Positions 16,312-25,907 of a DNA stretch of 64,000 nucleotides are shown piece by piece. Made by a program: the position numbers and the translations under genes. The DNA comes from Clostridiales bacterium (GTDB lineage: Bacteria > Bacillota > Clostridia > Oscillospirales > Acutalibacteraceae), in assembly GCA_022801595.1 (NCBI GenBank), contig JAAWSO010000009.1, positions 1-64,000 of the forward strand. Direction: 5' to 3'. Every line of letters begins with the position of its first letter. The first letter of the stretch is position 1. The notes under the pieces are model-generated. The model was not told the DNA's origin and did no database searches. It saw only the letters and a program-made list of their open reading frames with translations.

Positions 16312-17007
16312 ATGGCACTGTTTGTTCTTGCAGACCTGCATCTTTCCTTGGGCAGCGATAAGCCTATGGATGTTTTCCCAGGATGGGAAAATTATGTGGA
16401 AAAATTGGAGCGGAATTGGCGCAGTCTGGTGAAGGAAACCGACACGGTGGTCGTGGCTGGGGATATTTCTTGGGCGATGAAGCTGGAGGATACCTATCAG
16501 GATTTCCTGTTTCTCCACAGACTGCCCGGCGTTAAGCTGTTGCTGAAGGGCAACCACGATTATTGGTGGTCAACCAAAAGCAAAATTGAAACGTATTTCG
16601 CCCAAAATGGATTTGATACCCTGCACATTTTGCATAACGACGCATATCTGGTTGAGGGAAAAGCCATCTGCGGCACCCGGGGCTGGCTTTATAATTCTGA
16701 AACGGAAGAGGATCAGAAGATTGTCCGGAGGGAGGTAGGGCGTTTGCAGGCGTCCTTGGATGCGGCCAAGAGGAAAGATCCCCAGGCAGAGCGGCTGGTA
16801 TTTCTTCATTACCCGCCGGTGTATGGCAACATGGCCTGCAGGGAAATCCTCCAGGTGTTGGAGGAAGAAAAAATCCAGACATGTTATTTTGGCCACATCC
16901 ATGGAAACCAAGCTTCCCGCCGGGCGATCCGTGGGGATTATAAAGGAATAAAAATGCATTTAATTTCTTGTGATTATGTCAACTTTATTCCCGTTTTTAT
17001 CCGATAA
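16312..17007 (+). CDS. Calcineurin-like metallophosphoesterase
   Basis: This 231-residue protein has the two-metal phosphoesterase motifs in order: LADLHL (D-x-H, residues 7-12), VVAGDISW (GD), LLKGNHDYWW (GNHD, about residues 79-88), FLHYPP (H) and FGHIHG (GHxH, about residues 198-203). It resembles the cytoplasmic YkoQ/serine-threonine phosphoesterase-like group in Clostridia. The substrate is unknown. The SD AAAGAGG is close to the ATG. It follows thrC by 22 nt and is probably cotranscribed with it. Confidence 0.88.
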   Translation: MALFVLADLHLSLGSDKPMDVFPGWENYVEKLERNWRSLVKETDTVVVAGDISWAMKLEDTYQDFLFLHRLPGVKLLLKGNHDYWWSTKSKIETYFAQNGFDTLHILHNDAYLVEGKAICGTRGWLYNSETEEDQKIVRREVGRLQASLDAAKRKDPQAERLVFLHYPPVYGNMACREILQVLEEEKIQTCYFGHIHGNQASRRAIRGDYKGIKMHLISCDYVNFIPVFIR

Positions 17008-17059
17008 AACCGAATATTTTCAAAAAAAATTTCGTCAGAAATGTAGAATCTGCGGTTTG

Positions 17060-17300
17060 TTTATGGTATAATATCCGCAGTGAACCTGCAGCGCGGGCAT
17101 TTGAGTGCATGGGTTCCTGTGCAATTTGGCGACCGGAGGGAGCGTGCGCGACTTGCTCACCGCAGGTGTGGTATAATATCCGCAGTGAACCTGCAGCGCG
17201 GGCATTTGGGCGCATGGGTTCCCGCGCAATTTGGCGACCGGAGGGAGCGTGCGCGACTTGCTCACCGCAGGTGTGGTATCATAACCTCGAAACGCCAGTG
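17060..17300 (+). repeat. Tandem 105-bp structured repeat, two full units
   Basis: Two consecutive units start with TGGTATAAT (TATAAT at 17067-17072 and 17172-17177), and a third partial start (TATCAT) lies at 17277-17282; the period is exactly 105 bp. Each unit contains the pair GCGCGGG/CCCGCGC (in the first unit CCTGTGC, which keeps pairing through G-U), an outer ACCTGC/GCAGGT pair, and an extended -10 promoter element. It ends with a hairpin GGAATC-AAA-GATTCC. A single copy of the same unit occurs at 44692-44796. Because 105 is divisible by 3, open frames run through it, but they look like artefacts. Confidence 0.85.
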
Positions 17301-17374
17301 GAATCAAAGATTCCGGGATTTTCTCAAAATATAAAATTCAGAAAAAGGCTACGCTCTGGCCGCGTTGTTGTTTC

Positions 17375-17404
17375 TTGCGCTTTCCGTAACTTTTATGGTA
17401 TGAT
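17375..17404 (+). promoter_or_regulatory. Candidate promoter of tig
   Basis: TTGCGC (17375-17380) and TATGAT (17399-17404) with an 18-nt spacer and a TGG before the -10, about 40 nt upstream of the tig SD. Confidence 0.55.
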
Positions 17405-17448
17405 AAAAAAGATAAAAATTGCTAGTAGTTAGCAGGAGGAAAATAAGA

Positions 17449-18744
17449 ATGAATTTGAAATCTTGTACGAATGTTGCAACAAACCGTTATCAATTGGAAG
17501 TAGAAGTAGAGGCACAAGCATTTGAGGATGCTTTGAATCGCGCTTACTTGAAAGATAAAAAGAACATCAGCTTGCCCGGTTTCCGAAAAGGAAAGGCTCC
17601 CCGCGCTTTTATTGAGAAGTATTACGGGGAAAAAGTATTCTACGAGGATGCGATCAACGACGTATATCCAGTTGCTTTGGAAGAGGCGGTTGCTGAGGCA
17701 AAGCTGGATATGATCGAGGACAAGGTTGATTTTGAAATCGTAGAGGCAGGCAAAAACGGTTTGACCTTTAAGGCTACGATCACCACAAAGCCAGAAGTGA
17801 ACATTGCGGATTACAAGGGTCTGAAAATTACGCCGAAGTCTACGGAAGTGACCGAGGAAGATGTGGATGATAAGATTAAAGAGTTGCTGGATCGTCATTC
17901 CCGTATGGTGACGGTAGAGAGACCGGCGGAGAACGATGATATCGTTGTGATGGATTTCGAAGGCTTTGTCGACGATGTTCCGTTTGAAGGTGGAAAAGCG
18001 GAAAATTACAGCCTGACCCTTGGTACCAAAATGTTCATCCCTGGGTTTGAGGATCAATTGATCGGCCATGTGGCAGGCGATGACGTGGATGTTAACGTAA
18101 CCTTCCCAGAGGAGTACCATGCCCAGGCCTTGGCTGGCCATCCGGCGCTTTTTAAGGTACATATCCACGAAGTAAAGGGCAAGGAGTTCCCAGAATTTGA
18201 CGACGAGTTTGTCAAGGATATCAGCGAGTTTGATACCGTGGAGGAATTCCGCGGCGACATCAAGAGCAAGCTGGAAACCATGAAGAAAGATGAAGTTGCC
18301 GAGGATATCGACAGCCAATTGATGATGCAAGTCAATGATCTGCTGGAAGGCGAGATTCCAGAGGCCATGTATGAGAGACAAATTGACGATGAAATCCGTG
18401 CGTTTAACTATCGTCTTCAATCCCAAGGCCTCAAGTTTGAGACCTACATGCAACTGACTGGTCAAAATGCGCAAACGCTCCGTCAGAGCTTCCGTAAACA
18501 AGCGGAAAATCAAGTGAAGATCCGTCTGGCTCTGGAGAAGATTGGCCAATTGGAGAACCTGACCGCTACCGATGAGGAAATCGAGGCGGAGTTTGAGAAT
18601 CTGGCAAAACTCTACAAGCAGGATGTGGATAAGGTAAAGGCGATTATCTCCAGAGACGGCCAAGCCAAGGATATTGTTGCAAGAAAAGCGATGAATCTGG
18701 TGCGCGATAATGCGGTTGTCGTAGAGGATGCAAAATCCGAATAA
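17449..18744 (+). CDS. tig: Trigger factor, ribosome-associated chaperone and prolyl isomerase
   Basis: Trigger factor binds nascent chains at the ribosome exit. The 431-residue protein shows the ribosome-binding N-domain with the signature [10 protein letters not shown] (about residues 43-52), an FKBP-type PPIase domain (about residues 150-245, starting [14 protein letters not shown]), and the C-terminal helical chaperone arms. ATG at 17449 has AGGAGG 8 nt upstream; an upstream in-frame ATG at 17419 lies before that SD. It heads the conserved tig-clpP-clpX-lon-engB order. Confidence 0.97.
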   Translation: MNLKSCTNVATNRYQLEVEVEAQAFEDALNRAYLKDKKNISLPGFRKGKAPRAFIEKYYGEKVFYEDAINDVYPVALEEAVAEAKLDMIEDKVDFEIVEAGKNGLTFKATITTKPEVNIADYKGLKITPKSTEVTEEDVDDKIKELLDRHSRMVTVERPAENDDIVVMDFEGFVDDVPFEGGKAENYSLTLGTKMFIPGFEDQLIGHVAGDDVDVNVTFPEEYHAQALAGHPALFKVHIHEVKGKEFPEFDDEFVKDISEFDTVEEFRGDIKSKLETMKKDEVAEDIDSQLMMQVNDLLEGEIPEAMYERQIDDEIRAFNYRLQSQGLKFETYMQLTGQNAQTLRQSFRKQAENQVKIRLALEKIGQLENLTATDEEIEAEFENLAKLYKQDVDKVKAIISRDGQAKDIVARKAMNLVRDNAVVVEDAKSE

Positions 18745-18823
18745 ATTCGGAAACAGCGGCCTATACTGAAAGTGAATATGCTTTTTTGGCCGACTGGTTT
18801 CGTCTGCCCAAAAAAGGATGGTA

Positions 18824-18857
18824 CCATCTGTCGCTCTCCACACGGGGCGACAGATGG
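18824..18857 (+). promoter_or_regulatory. Strong hairpin between tig and clpP
   Basis: Perfect 11-bp arms CCATCTGTCGC and GCGACAGATGG around a 12-nt loop. No T run follows, so it is not a classic terminator. It lies about 50 nt before the clpP start and could stabilise mRNA ends or regulate clpP. No CtsR heptad repeats or CIRCE element were seen here. Confidence 0.55.
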
Positions 18858-18908
18858 GTTATTCATAATGAAATAAAATGGATGCCGTGTGGAGAAATGG
18901 TGGTTGCA

Positions 18909-19490
18909 ATGAGTTTAGTCCCTTATGTTGTTGAACAAACCAGTCGTGGAGAGCGTTCTTATGATATTTATTCCCGTCTGCTCAATGACCGGATTATCAT
19001 GCTGACGGAAGAAGTGAACAATACCACGGCCAGTCTGGTTGTCGCTCAGCTTTTGTATTTGGAAGGGCAGGATAACACCAAGGATATTAGCCTGTACATC
19101 AACAGCCCAGGCGGTTCTGTGACGGCGGGCATGTCCATTTACGATACCATGCAGTATATTAAATGCGACGTTTCTACCATTTGCATGGGCATGGCTGCCA
19201 GCATGGGGGCTTTCCTGCTGTGCGCCGGCGCGAAAGGCAAGCGGTATTCCCTGCCAAACAGCACCATTATGATCCATCAGCCAAGCGGTGGGGCCCAGGG
19301 GCAGGCTACCGACATTATGATTCACGCGGATTATATTGTGAATACCAAAAAACGCCTCAACCAAATTATGGCGGATAAAACCGGCCAGCCATTTGAGGTG
19401 ATCGCCCGGGATACGGAGCGCGACAACTTTATGACTGCGGAAGAAGCTCTAAATTATGGTTTGGTGGATAAAATTATCACAACCAGATAA
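18909..19490 (+). CDS. clpP: ATP-dependent Clp protease proteolytic subunit
   Basis: ClpP forms the double-heptamer peptidase chamber used with ClpX. The 193-residue protein has the catalytic triad Ser98 (GMAASMGA), His123 (MIHQPSG) and Asp172 (RDTERDNF). The ATG at 18909 gives the usual N-terminus [20 protein letters not shown]; an ATG at 18897 would be only 2 nt from the GGAG. The SD is therefore weak or distant for either start, and the upstream hairpin may matter for translation. clpX follows 79 nt downstream. Confidence 0.96.
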   Translation: MSLVPYVVEQTSRGERSYDIYSRLLNDRIIMLTEEVNNTTASLVVAQLLYLEGQDNTKDISLYINSPGGSVTAGMSIYDTMQYIKCDVSTICMGMAASMGAFLLCAGAKGKRYSLPNSTIMIHQPSGGAQGQATDIMIHADYIVNTKKRLNQIMADKTGQPFEVIARDTERDNFMTAEEALNYGLVDKIITTR

Positions 19491-19569
19491 ACGATTATCG
19501 CAAATAGATTGAGTCCCTCTTGGGAACACTTTCATAAATGAAGAAACCAGAAAGGCGTGAATCGAATCG

Positions 19570-20898
19570 ATGGCCAATAACGATGAGAGCAAGGAGAGAG
19601 AAGTGTGCTGTTCCTTTTGCGGCAAGCCGCAGGATGAAGCGCGCAGATTGATTGCAGGACCGGGCGTGTATATCTGTGACGAATGCATTGAGCTTTGCAT
19701 GTCGATCTTAGAGGATGAGATCAATCCTCATGATTATGAACACAGCCGGCATCATCACGAAAATGGGGCTTCTATTTTGCTGAAGCCCAAAGAAATCAAG
19801 GAAATGTTGGATCAGTACGTCATTGGCCAAGATGAGGCCAAGGTTGCGTTGTCCGTAGCCGTGTATAACCACTACAAACGGATTTATTACGGGGTAGAGG
19901 ATGTGGAGATCAATAAGAGCAACATCCTGCTTTTGGGAAGCACCGGCGTGGGGAAAACCCTGCTGGCGCAAACCCTGGCTAGATTGCTGGATGTACCCTT
20001 TGCCATTGCCGACGCCACGACCTTGACCGAGGCCGGCTATGTGGGCGAGGATGTAGAAAACATCTTGCTGCGCCTGATTCAAGCGGCGGATTTTGATATT
20101 GAGCGGGCCGAGCGAGGCATCATTTACGTGGACGAAATCGACAAAATCGCGCGGAAATCAGAGAACCCTTCTATTACCCGTGACGTCAGCGGGGAAGGCG
20201 TTCAGCAGGCTTTGCTGAAGATCCTGGAGGGAACCGTTTCCAATGTTCCGCCCCAGGGCGGAAGAAAGCATCCCCAGCAGGAATTTTTGCAGATTGACAC
20301 GAAGAACATTCTATTCATCTGCGGCGGTGCGTTTGATGGACTGGAAAAGATCATCGAAAAGCGTACCTCGAATTCCAGCCTGGGCTTTGGCCGGGACATC
20401 CGCAACAAAGAGGAGCTGAGCCAAACGGATTGGTTCAGCCAGGTGACGCCTCATGACCTGGTAAAATTCGGCCTGATTCCCGAATTAGTGGGACGGATGC
20501 CGGTCATTACTTCTTTGACCAGTCTCAACGAGGATTCTCTGGTACGGATTTTGACCGAGCCGAAAAATTGCCTGGTCAGCCAGTATAAAAAGCTGTTCCA
20601 GTTGGATAAGGTGGAGCTGGAATTCCAGCCGGAAGCCTTGCGCGCCATTGCGAAAAAGACCATTGAGCGGAAAACCGGAGCGAGAGGTCTGCGTTCCATT
20701 ATGGAAGAAATGCTGACCAAGCTGATGTATGACGTGCCTTCCGATTACACCGTCGAGAAGGTGATCATCACGCCAGCCACGGTCAATGAAGGCGCTTTGC
20801 CGGAGATTGTGCATAATCCAGACCGAAAGCCGGTTCAGATCAAACTGACCAACAATCAAATGCAAAAATCCCATGGGCGTAAAGATACCGCCTCTTAA
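19570..20898 (+). CDS. clpX: ATP-dependent Clp protease ATPase subunit
   Basis: ClpX is the AAA+ unfoldase partner of ClpP. This 442-residue protein has the N-terminal zinc-binding domain (Cys14/Cys17 and Cys36/Cys39), Walker A GSTGVGKT at residues 123-130, Walker [12 protein letters not shown], and the substrate-pore and sensor motifs typical of ClpX. The SD AAGGCG lies upstream. It sits between clpP and lon, so the three main cytoplasmic proteolysis genes are together. Confidence 0.97.
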   Translation: MANNDESKEREVCCSFCGKPQDEARRLIAGPGVYICDECIELCMSILEDEINPHDYEHSRHHHENGASILLKPKEIKEMLDQYVIGQDEAKVALSVAVYNHYKRIYYGVEDVEINKSNILLLGSTGVGKTLLAQTLARLLDVPFAIADATTLTEAGYVGEDVENILLRLIQAADFDIERAERGIIYVDEIDKIARKSENPSITRDVSGEGVQQALLKILEGTVSNVPPQGGRKHPQQEFLQIDTKNILFICGGAFDGLEKIIEKRTSNSSLGFGRDIRNKEELSQTDWFSQVTPHDLVKFGLIPELVGRMPVITSLTSLNEDSLVRILTEPKNCLVSQYKKLFQLDKVELEFQPEALRAIAKKTIERKTGARGLRSIMEEMLTKLMYDVPSDYTVEKVIITPATVNEGALPEIVHNPDRKPVQIKLTNNQMQKSHGRKDTAS

Positions 20899-20919
20899 AT
20901 AAAACAAGAAGCTTGGCTG

Positions 20920-20974
20920 TTGCGGTAAGGGAATCTCGTTGCCCTGGCTTGCAGCAACCTATTTTTATTCGGAA
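20920..20974 (+). terminator. Weak terminator-like fold between clpX and lon
   Basis: GTTGC pairs with GCAAC, and AGGG with CCCT inside, followed by CTATTTTTATT. A second small hairpin TCGGAAA/TTTCCGA follows at about 20969-20987. Both are modest, so termination is uncertain. Confidence 0.35.
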
Positions 20975-21036
20975 AGGGCTTTTCCGACCCTGCGTTTTCA
21001 GAGTATGGGAAACCCAATTTGATATAGGAGCAAAAT

Positions 21037-23466
21037 ATGACAACTATCATAGAAAATAACGAAGCGGTTTTGAATCTGCCGGTCATCGCGCTGCGGGGAT
21101 TGGTGGTATTTCCAAACCTTTCGATTCAATTCGATGTCGGGCGAAAAAAGTCTATCCTTGCGATCACCGACGCTATGGAAAAAAATCAGAAGATTTTTCT
21201 TGTTGCCCAGCGGGATCTCGCCGACAACGATCCAGACAGCAGCCAGATGTACCAAATGGGTGTGGTGGCTCACATCAAGCAGGTGTTCCGTCATTCGGAA
21301 GAAGGTCTTCGCCTGTTGGTGGAAGGACTGCACCGGGCGAAAATCCAACGTCTGACTCAGGACAAGCCGTTTATCCAGGCGGATGTTGCCATTGAAGAAA
21401 CGCTGGCGGTGAAAAAGTCTCTGCGTGCCGAAGCCTTAATGCGCCGTACCCAAAGCTTGTTTGAGGAGTATATCCAAAGCTACAAGCAGGTTCCGCCGGA
21501 TATCATTTTAAATGTGGTCAAGCAAAAGGATTGCGGCCAGTTGGCGGACTTTATCGCTTCCCATATTTCTTTGGACTATGAGGAAAAGCAGGAAATTCTA
21601 AGTGAGCTTCATCCGATGAAGCGGCTGGAATATCTCATTGAAGTGTTGGAAGAAGAAATTCAGATCCTGGAGATCGAAAATGAAATCACCGCTAAGGCCA
21701 AGGAACAGATGGAGCAGAATCATCGGGAATATTACCTGCGGGAACAAATGCGGGCCATTTCCTACGAACTGGGGGAGGATGAGTCGCCCCAGGATGAATG
21801 TGACGGCTTCCGAGAAAAAATTATTGCCTTGGGACTGCCGGAGAAATCAGAGGAAAAGCTGCTCAAGGATTGCGCTCGCCTGGTAAAAATGCCCAATAGT
21901 TCTCATGAATATAACGTGCTGCGCAATTATTTAGAGATTTGTTTGGATTTGCCTTGGAACGAATCCAGCAAGGAAGTCATCGACCTGGAAAAGGCGGAGA
22001 AAGTCCTCAACAAAGAGCACTATGGCTTGACCAAAGTCAAAGAGCGGATTTTGGAATCACTGGCAGTGCGGAAGCTGGCTCCTAAAACCAACAATGGACA
22101 GATTATCTGTTTGGTGGGGCCTCCAGGTGTGGGAAAAACTTCCATTGCCCGTTCCATTGCCCATGCCATTGGATGTGAATATGTGAGGATTTCTCTAGGC
22201 GGCGTGAAGGATGAATCGGAGATTGTGGGCCACCGGAAAACCTATGTGGGTTCCATGCCGGGACGGATCATTTCCGCCGTCCGGCAAGCCGGAACCAACA
22301 ACCCCTTAATCCTCCTGGATGAGATTGACAAGCTGTGCCGTGACTTCCGGGGCGATCCGGCTTCCGCTTTGCTGGAGGTGCTGGATTCGGAGCAGAATTC
22401 CTCCTTTTACGATCACTATATCGACTTGCCCTTTGACTTGAGCAAAGTATTTTTCCTGACCACGGCCAACGATTATACCACCATTCCGACCCCGCTTTTG
22501 GATCGAATGGATGTGATTACCCTGGGCAGCTACACCCATGAGGAAAAATTCCAGATTGCCACCAAGCACTTGATTCCCAAACAGCTAAAAAAGCATGGGA
22601 TTGCGGCCAAGCAGTTAAAAATTACCCAAAGCGCTGTTCACGAGATCATTGAGGGATATACCAAAGAAGCTGGCGTGCGCGGTTTGGAGCGGAATATCTC
22701 CAAAATTTGCCGTCAGTGCGCCAAAGCAATCGTAGAGGATCCTTCCGCGAAAATTACCGTGAAAAAGGCAAACCTGGAGGATTACTTGGGACCGCGGAAG
22801 TTCCGTTCCGAAGAAATTTCCAAAACCGACGAGGTGGGCTTAGTCAATGGTTTAGCCTGGACCAGTGTGGGAGGAGAGATTCTTCCCATCGAGGTTGCGG
22901 CGATGAAAGGAACCGGCAAATTGGAACTGACCGGAAATCTGGGCAATGTGATGAAAGAATCGGCTCGGGCGGCGATTAGCTGTGTGAGGACACGGGCGGA
23001 ATCCCTGGGAATCAGCAGCGATTTCCACAATAAAATGGATATCCATATCCATGTGCCGGAAGGCGCGGTGCCCAAGGACGGCCCTTCCGCTGGAATCGCC
23101 ATGGCTACCTCCATTACCTCCGCATTGTCCCATACGAAGATCCGCCACGACGTTGCCATGACCGGAGAAATCACCCTGCAGGGCCGGGTGTTGCCTATTG
23201 GTGGACTCAAGGAAAAAACCATGGCGGCTTACCGAGCTGGTATCAAGAATGTGATCATTCCGGCGGATAATGTTTCTGATTTGGCGGAGGTGGACGAGGT
23301 AGTTAAGAAGTCTATTGATTTCCATCCGGTGCACAAACTGGATGAGGTTTTCGAAATCGCTCTGACGGAAATGCCAAAGCCAAACAAAAAGTCTTCCTCT
23401 CAAGAGGAGACAAGCCCACCGGCATCTCCGGCAGTCCCGGAAAATACGGCGGCTTCCCAGCCGTAA
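21037..23466 (+). CDS. lon: ATP-dependent Lon protease (LonA type)
   Basis: LonA degrades misfolded and regulatory proteins. The 809-residue protein has the N-terminal LON substrate domain (about residues 9-200), a coiled helical linker, an AAA+ domain with Walker A GPPGVGKT (residues 361-368), and the protease domain with the catalytic dyad Ser684 in KDGPSAG and Lys727 in the [12 protein letters not shown] segment. The spacing of 43 residues between the dyad members matches E. coli Lon. The C-terminal 35 residues ([12 protein letters not shown]...) form a polar extension. The SD AGGAG is 6 nt from the ATG. engB follows after 27 nt, as in B. subtilis. Confidence 0.97.
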   Translation: MTTIIENNEAVLNLPVIALRGLVVFPNLSIQFDVGRKKSILAITDAMEKNQKIFLVAQRDLADNDPDSSQMYQMGVVAHIKQVFRHSEEGLRLLVEGLHRAKIQRLTQDKPFIQADVAIEETLAVKKSLRAEALMRRTQSLFEEYIQSYKQVPPDIILNVVKQKDCGQLADFIASHISLDYEEKQEILSELHPMKRLEYLIEVLEEEIQILEIENEITAKAKEQMEQNHREYYLREQMRAISYELGEDESPQDECDGFREKIIALGLPEKSEEKLLKDCARLVKMPNSSHEYNVLRNYLEICLDLPWNESSKEVIDLEKAEKVLNKEHYGLTKVKERILESLAVRKLAPKTNNGQIICLVGPPGVGKTSIARSIAHAIGCEYVRISLGGVKDESEIVGHRKTYVGSMPGRIISAVRQAGTNNPLILLDEIDKLCRDFRGDPASALLEVLDSEQNSSFYDHYIDLPFDLSKVFFLTTANDYTTIPTPLLDRMDVITLGSYTHEEKFQIATKHLIPKQLKKHGIAAKQLKITQSAVHEIIEGYTKEAGVRGLERNISKICRQCAKAIVEDPSAKITVKKANLEDYLGPRKFRSEEISKTDEVGLVNGLAWTSVGGEILPIEVAAMKGTGKLELTGNLGNVMKESARAAISCVRTRAESLGISSDFHNKMDIHIHVPEGAVPKDGPSAGIAMATSITSALSHTKIRHDVAMTGEITLQGRVLPIGGLKEKTMAAYRAGIKNVIIPADNVSDLAEVDEVVKKSIDFHPVHKLDEVFEIALTEMPKPNKKSSSQEETSPPASPAVPENTAASQP

Positions 23467-23493
23467 GGCGGGAAACGGAAGAGAGGGAATCAG

Positions 23494-24132
23494 ATGGTAA
23501 AATTTGAAGCGGCAGCGTTTGAATTCGCTGCCGGAAAATTGAATCAGCTTCCCCCGTCGGATGTGCCGGAGATTGTGTTTTCTGGGAAATCCAATGTGGG
23601 GAAATCCTCTTTGATCAATAAAATATTAAATCGGAAAGCGTTGGCCAGGGTCAGCGCTACGCCTGGAAAAACTGGCACCATTAATTTTTATAACATTCAA
23701 GGCGCTCGATTGGTGGATCTGCCTGGCTATGGTTACGCTAAGGTATCACAATCGGAAAAGCTTCGCTGGGCTAACCTGGTGGAAGGGTATCTGGCTTCGG
23801 ACCGGAATATTCAGTGCATTGTGCAGATTGTGGATATCCGGCATAAACCCACGGAAAATGACCTGCATATGATTGAGTTTTTGATGAATACTGGATTCCC
23901 GTTTCTGGTGGTAGCGACCAAAAGCGACAAGCTCAATAAAACTCAGCGGGAAAAGCAGTTGGCTATGTTTGAGGAACTGTTCCAGGATGAAGATGGGGAG
24001 AGTGTGCTGCAAGTCATTCCTTTTTCTTCCATGAACGGGGAGGGTGTGGAAACGGTCAAGCAGATCATCACCGAGATTGGCGATGCTTATGACCAAGCTA
24101 CCGGTGAATCTGCGGTTGGTTCTTGGACGTAA
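23494..24132 (+). CDS. engB: Ribosome biogenesis GTP-binding protein YsxC/EngB
   Basis: YsxC is a TrmE-Era type GTPase that helps assemble the 50S subunit. The 212-residue protein shows G1 GKSNVGKSS (about residues 31-39), the G2 threonine in TPGKTGTINFY, G3 DLPGYGYA, and G4 TKSDK (about residues 145-149). It follows lon as in many Firmicutes. The intergenic stretch downstream is filled by a repeat element rather than the usual neighbours. Confidence 0.95.
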   Translation: MVKFEAAAFEFAAGKLNQLPPSDVPEIVFSGKSNVGKSSLINKILNRKALARVSATPGKTGTINFYNIQGARLVDLPGYGYAKVSQSEKLRWANLVEGYLASDRNIQCIVQIVDIRHKPTENDLHMIEFLMNTGFPFLVVATKSDKLNKTQREKQLAMFEELFQDEDGESVLQVIPFSSMNGEGVETVKQIITEIGDAYDQATGESAVGSWT

Positions 24133-24177
24133 TACATGGGGAACGCTTCTTGAATGGCATTTCTTTTATTTTTTAAA

Positions 24178-24590
24178 AAGGAGACGAAACATTTTCGTTT
24201 GCTTTTTGGGAGTAGGGGAAGTGTCTATACAAGATCGAGCGCGCCGCTAAGGTTTCAAGTTTTCGCTTAGCAAAGCGAGGAACGAGCGAACAGGCGGCTC
24301 GCCGCCTAGGGAACCCCTTGATCGGGTTCCCCACAGCCCAAGTTCCCCCGAAACGTCGGGCCTTGCCTCTTGATCGTTGGGAAGGCTAGGGGTTCGTTCT
24401 CTGCGGAGAACGAACCGGAGCTTGGCCTCAACACCCCACAATTTTTTGAAAAAATTAAGCAAAACTTTTGCGTTTGTTTTCAGGAAGCAGCGGGAGCGCC
24501 TACAAGATTGAGCGCGACTCCAGCGTTTTAAGTTTTTGCTTATCAAAGCGAGGAGCGGGCGAACAGGCGGCTTGCTGTCCTCGTTGGCGG
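24178..24590 (+). repeat. Modular hairpin repeat, copy A (tandem of about 1.5 units)
   Basis: Two head-core segments 273 bp apart (GAGCGCG at 24237 and 24510) each end with a core reading CAAAGCGAGGA.CGAGCG or a close variant, then a GGCGGCT segment. Between them lie hairpin b, GGGAACCC (24309-24316) with GGGTTCCC (24324-24331) around a loop containing TTGATC, and hairpin c, an 11-bp perfect stem GGTTCGTTCTC/GAGAACGAACC around TGCG (24391-24416). It fills the engB-lysA gap and ends about 20 nt before the lysA start. No coding potential is credible. Confidence 0.8.
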
Positions 24591-24608
24591 AAAGGATGGA
24601 AAGTTGAC

Positions 24609-25907
24609 ATGATGATTTCTGATTGCTTTGCAATCAACGACCAAGGTCATTTGACCATTGGGGGATGCGACACCGTGGCTTTGGCCAAGGAGTTCGGCAC
24701 TCCGCTTTATGTGATGGATGAGGATAAAATCCGCAGAAACTGCCGGATGTATCAGGACTCTATCCAGCAATATTACCAGGGTAGAGGGTTGGTACTGTAT
24801 GCCAGCAAAGCCTTTAACTGCAAGGAAATGTGCCGGATCGTCAATGAAGAGGGCCTGGGCCTGGACGTAGTGTCCGGCGGTGAGTTGTATACAGCCTTGC
24901 AGGCTGGTTTTCCCGCTGGCCGGATCCATTTCCACGGCAATAATAAAACGAGGGAAGAGCTTTCCATGGCTTTGGACGCTCAGGTGGGCCATTTTATTGT
25001 GGACAACCTGCGGGAACTGGAGCTGCTGGACGCTTTGGCCAAGGAAAAAGGCCAGGTGGCGGACATTTCTTTGCGGATCAAACCAGGGATCGACGCTCAC
25101 ACTCATGAAGCTGTTATGACGGGGCAAATTGACTCCAAATTTGGCTTTGCCCTGGAGACCGGAGAGGCGTTGGAAGCGGTTCGTTTTGCCGCGCAATTCC
25201 AGCATGTGAACCTGAAAGGGCTGCATAACCACATTGGTTCCCAGATTTTTGATATCGCGCCATTTTTACAGGCGGCCCGCGTTATGCTGAATTTCATTGC
25301 CCAGATCAAAAAGGAAGTGGGCATTGTCATCGAGGAACTGAATTTGGGCGGCGGGTTTGGCATTAAATATGTGGATCAGGATCGGCCTGTTCCATATGGC
25401 GATTACATGAAGGAAATTTCTCTGGCTGTGGTTGAAACATGCAAGGAATTGAGTTTGGAGGTTCCTTATATTTACATGGAACCTGGCCGTTCCATTGTGG
25501 GTGAAGCGGGGCTGACTCTATATGAAGTGGGCGGCGTCAAGGAGATTCCAGGTGTGCGCACCTATGTGTCCATTGATGGGGGCATGACCGACAATCCGCG
25601 GTATGCCTTGTACCAGTCGGACTATACGGTGATGGTGGCCAATAAAGCCAATGAGCCGGCGGATCAAGTGGTGACCGTGGCAGGAAAATGCTGCGAAAGC
25701 GGCGATTTGATCCAAGAACATACCCCTATCCAGTCGGTAGAGGCGGGGGATCTTTTGACGGTACTCTGTACAGGCGCTTATAATTTCTCTATGGCTTCCA
25801 ACTATAACCGGATTCCCCGTCCAGCAGTGGTGATGGTGAAAAATGGGATTCCGCGGGTGGTGGTTCGCCGGGAAACCTATGAGGACTTGATCCGCAACGA
25901 CCAGTAA
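24609..25907 (+). CDS. lysA: Diaminopimelate decarboxylase
   Basis: LysA makes L-lysine from meso-diaminopimelate. The 432-residue fold-type III PLP enzyme has the PLP lysine in YASKAFN (Lys67), the histidine segment HNHIGSQI, the glycine-rich GGGFGI, and the CESGD active-site segment (about residues 361-365). ATG at 24609 (or 24612) follows AAAGGA at a rather long 12-nt distance; upstream codons in this frame lie in the repeat element. The stop overlaps the start of the next gene (TAATG). The repeat directly upstream may supply or alter its expression. Confidence 0.95.
   Translation: MMISDCFAINDQGHLTIGGCDTVALAKEFGTPLYVMDEDKIRRNCRMYQDSIQQYYQGRGLVLYASKAFNCKEMCRIVNEEGLGLDVVSGGELYTALQAGFPAGRIHFHGNNKTREELSMALDAQVGHFIVDNLRELELLDALAKEKGQVADISLRIKPGIDAHTHEAVMTGQIDSKFGFALETGEALEAVRFAAQFQHVNLKGLHNHIGSQIFDIAPFLQAARVMLNFIAQIKKEVGIVIEELNLGGGFGIKYVDQDRPVPYGDYMKEISLAVVETCKELSLEVPYIYMEPGRSIVGEAGLTLYEVGGVKEIPGVRTYVSIDGGMTDNPRYALYQSDYTVMVANKANEPADQVVTVAGKCCESGDLIQEHTPIQSVEAGDLLTVLCTGAYNFSMASNYNRIPRPAVVMVKNGIPRVVVRRETYEDLIRNDQ

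Noticed and set aside
17060-17300. Possible CRISPR array
   Set aside because: The units are 105 bp with no alternating variable spacers and no cas genes nearby.
17080-17432. Open frames with tandem 35-residue repeats
   Set aside because: The 105-bp period is divisible by three, so frames stay open through the repeat; no SD or domain supports translation, and pairing within the unit argues for a non-coding element.
24250-24450. Transposon or insertion sequence at the hairpin repeats
   Set aside because: No transposase frame, terminal inverted repeats or target duplication could be seen, so the repeats are described as non-autonomous or structural elements only.
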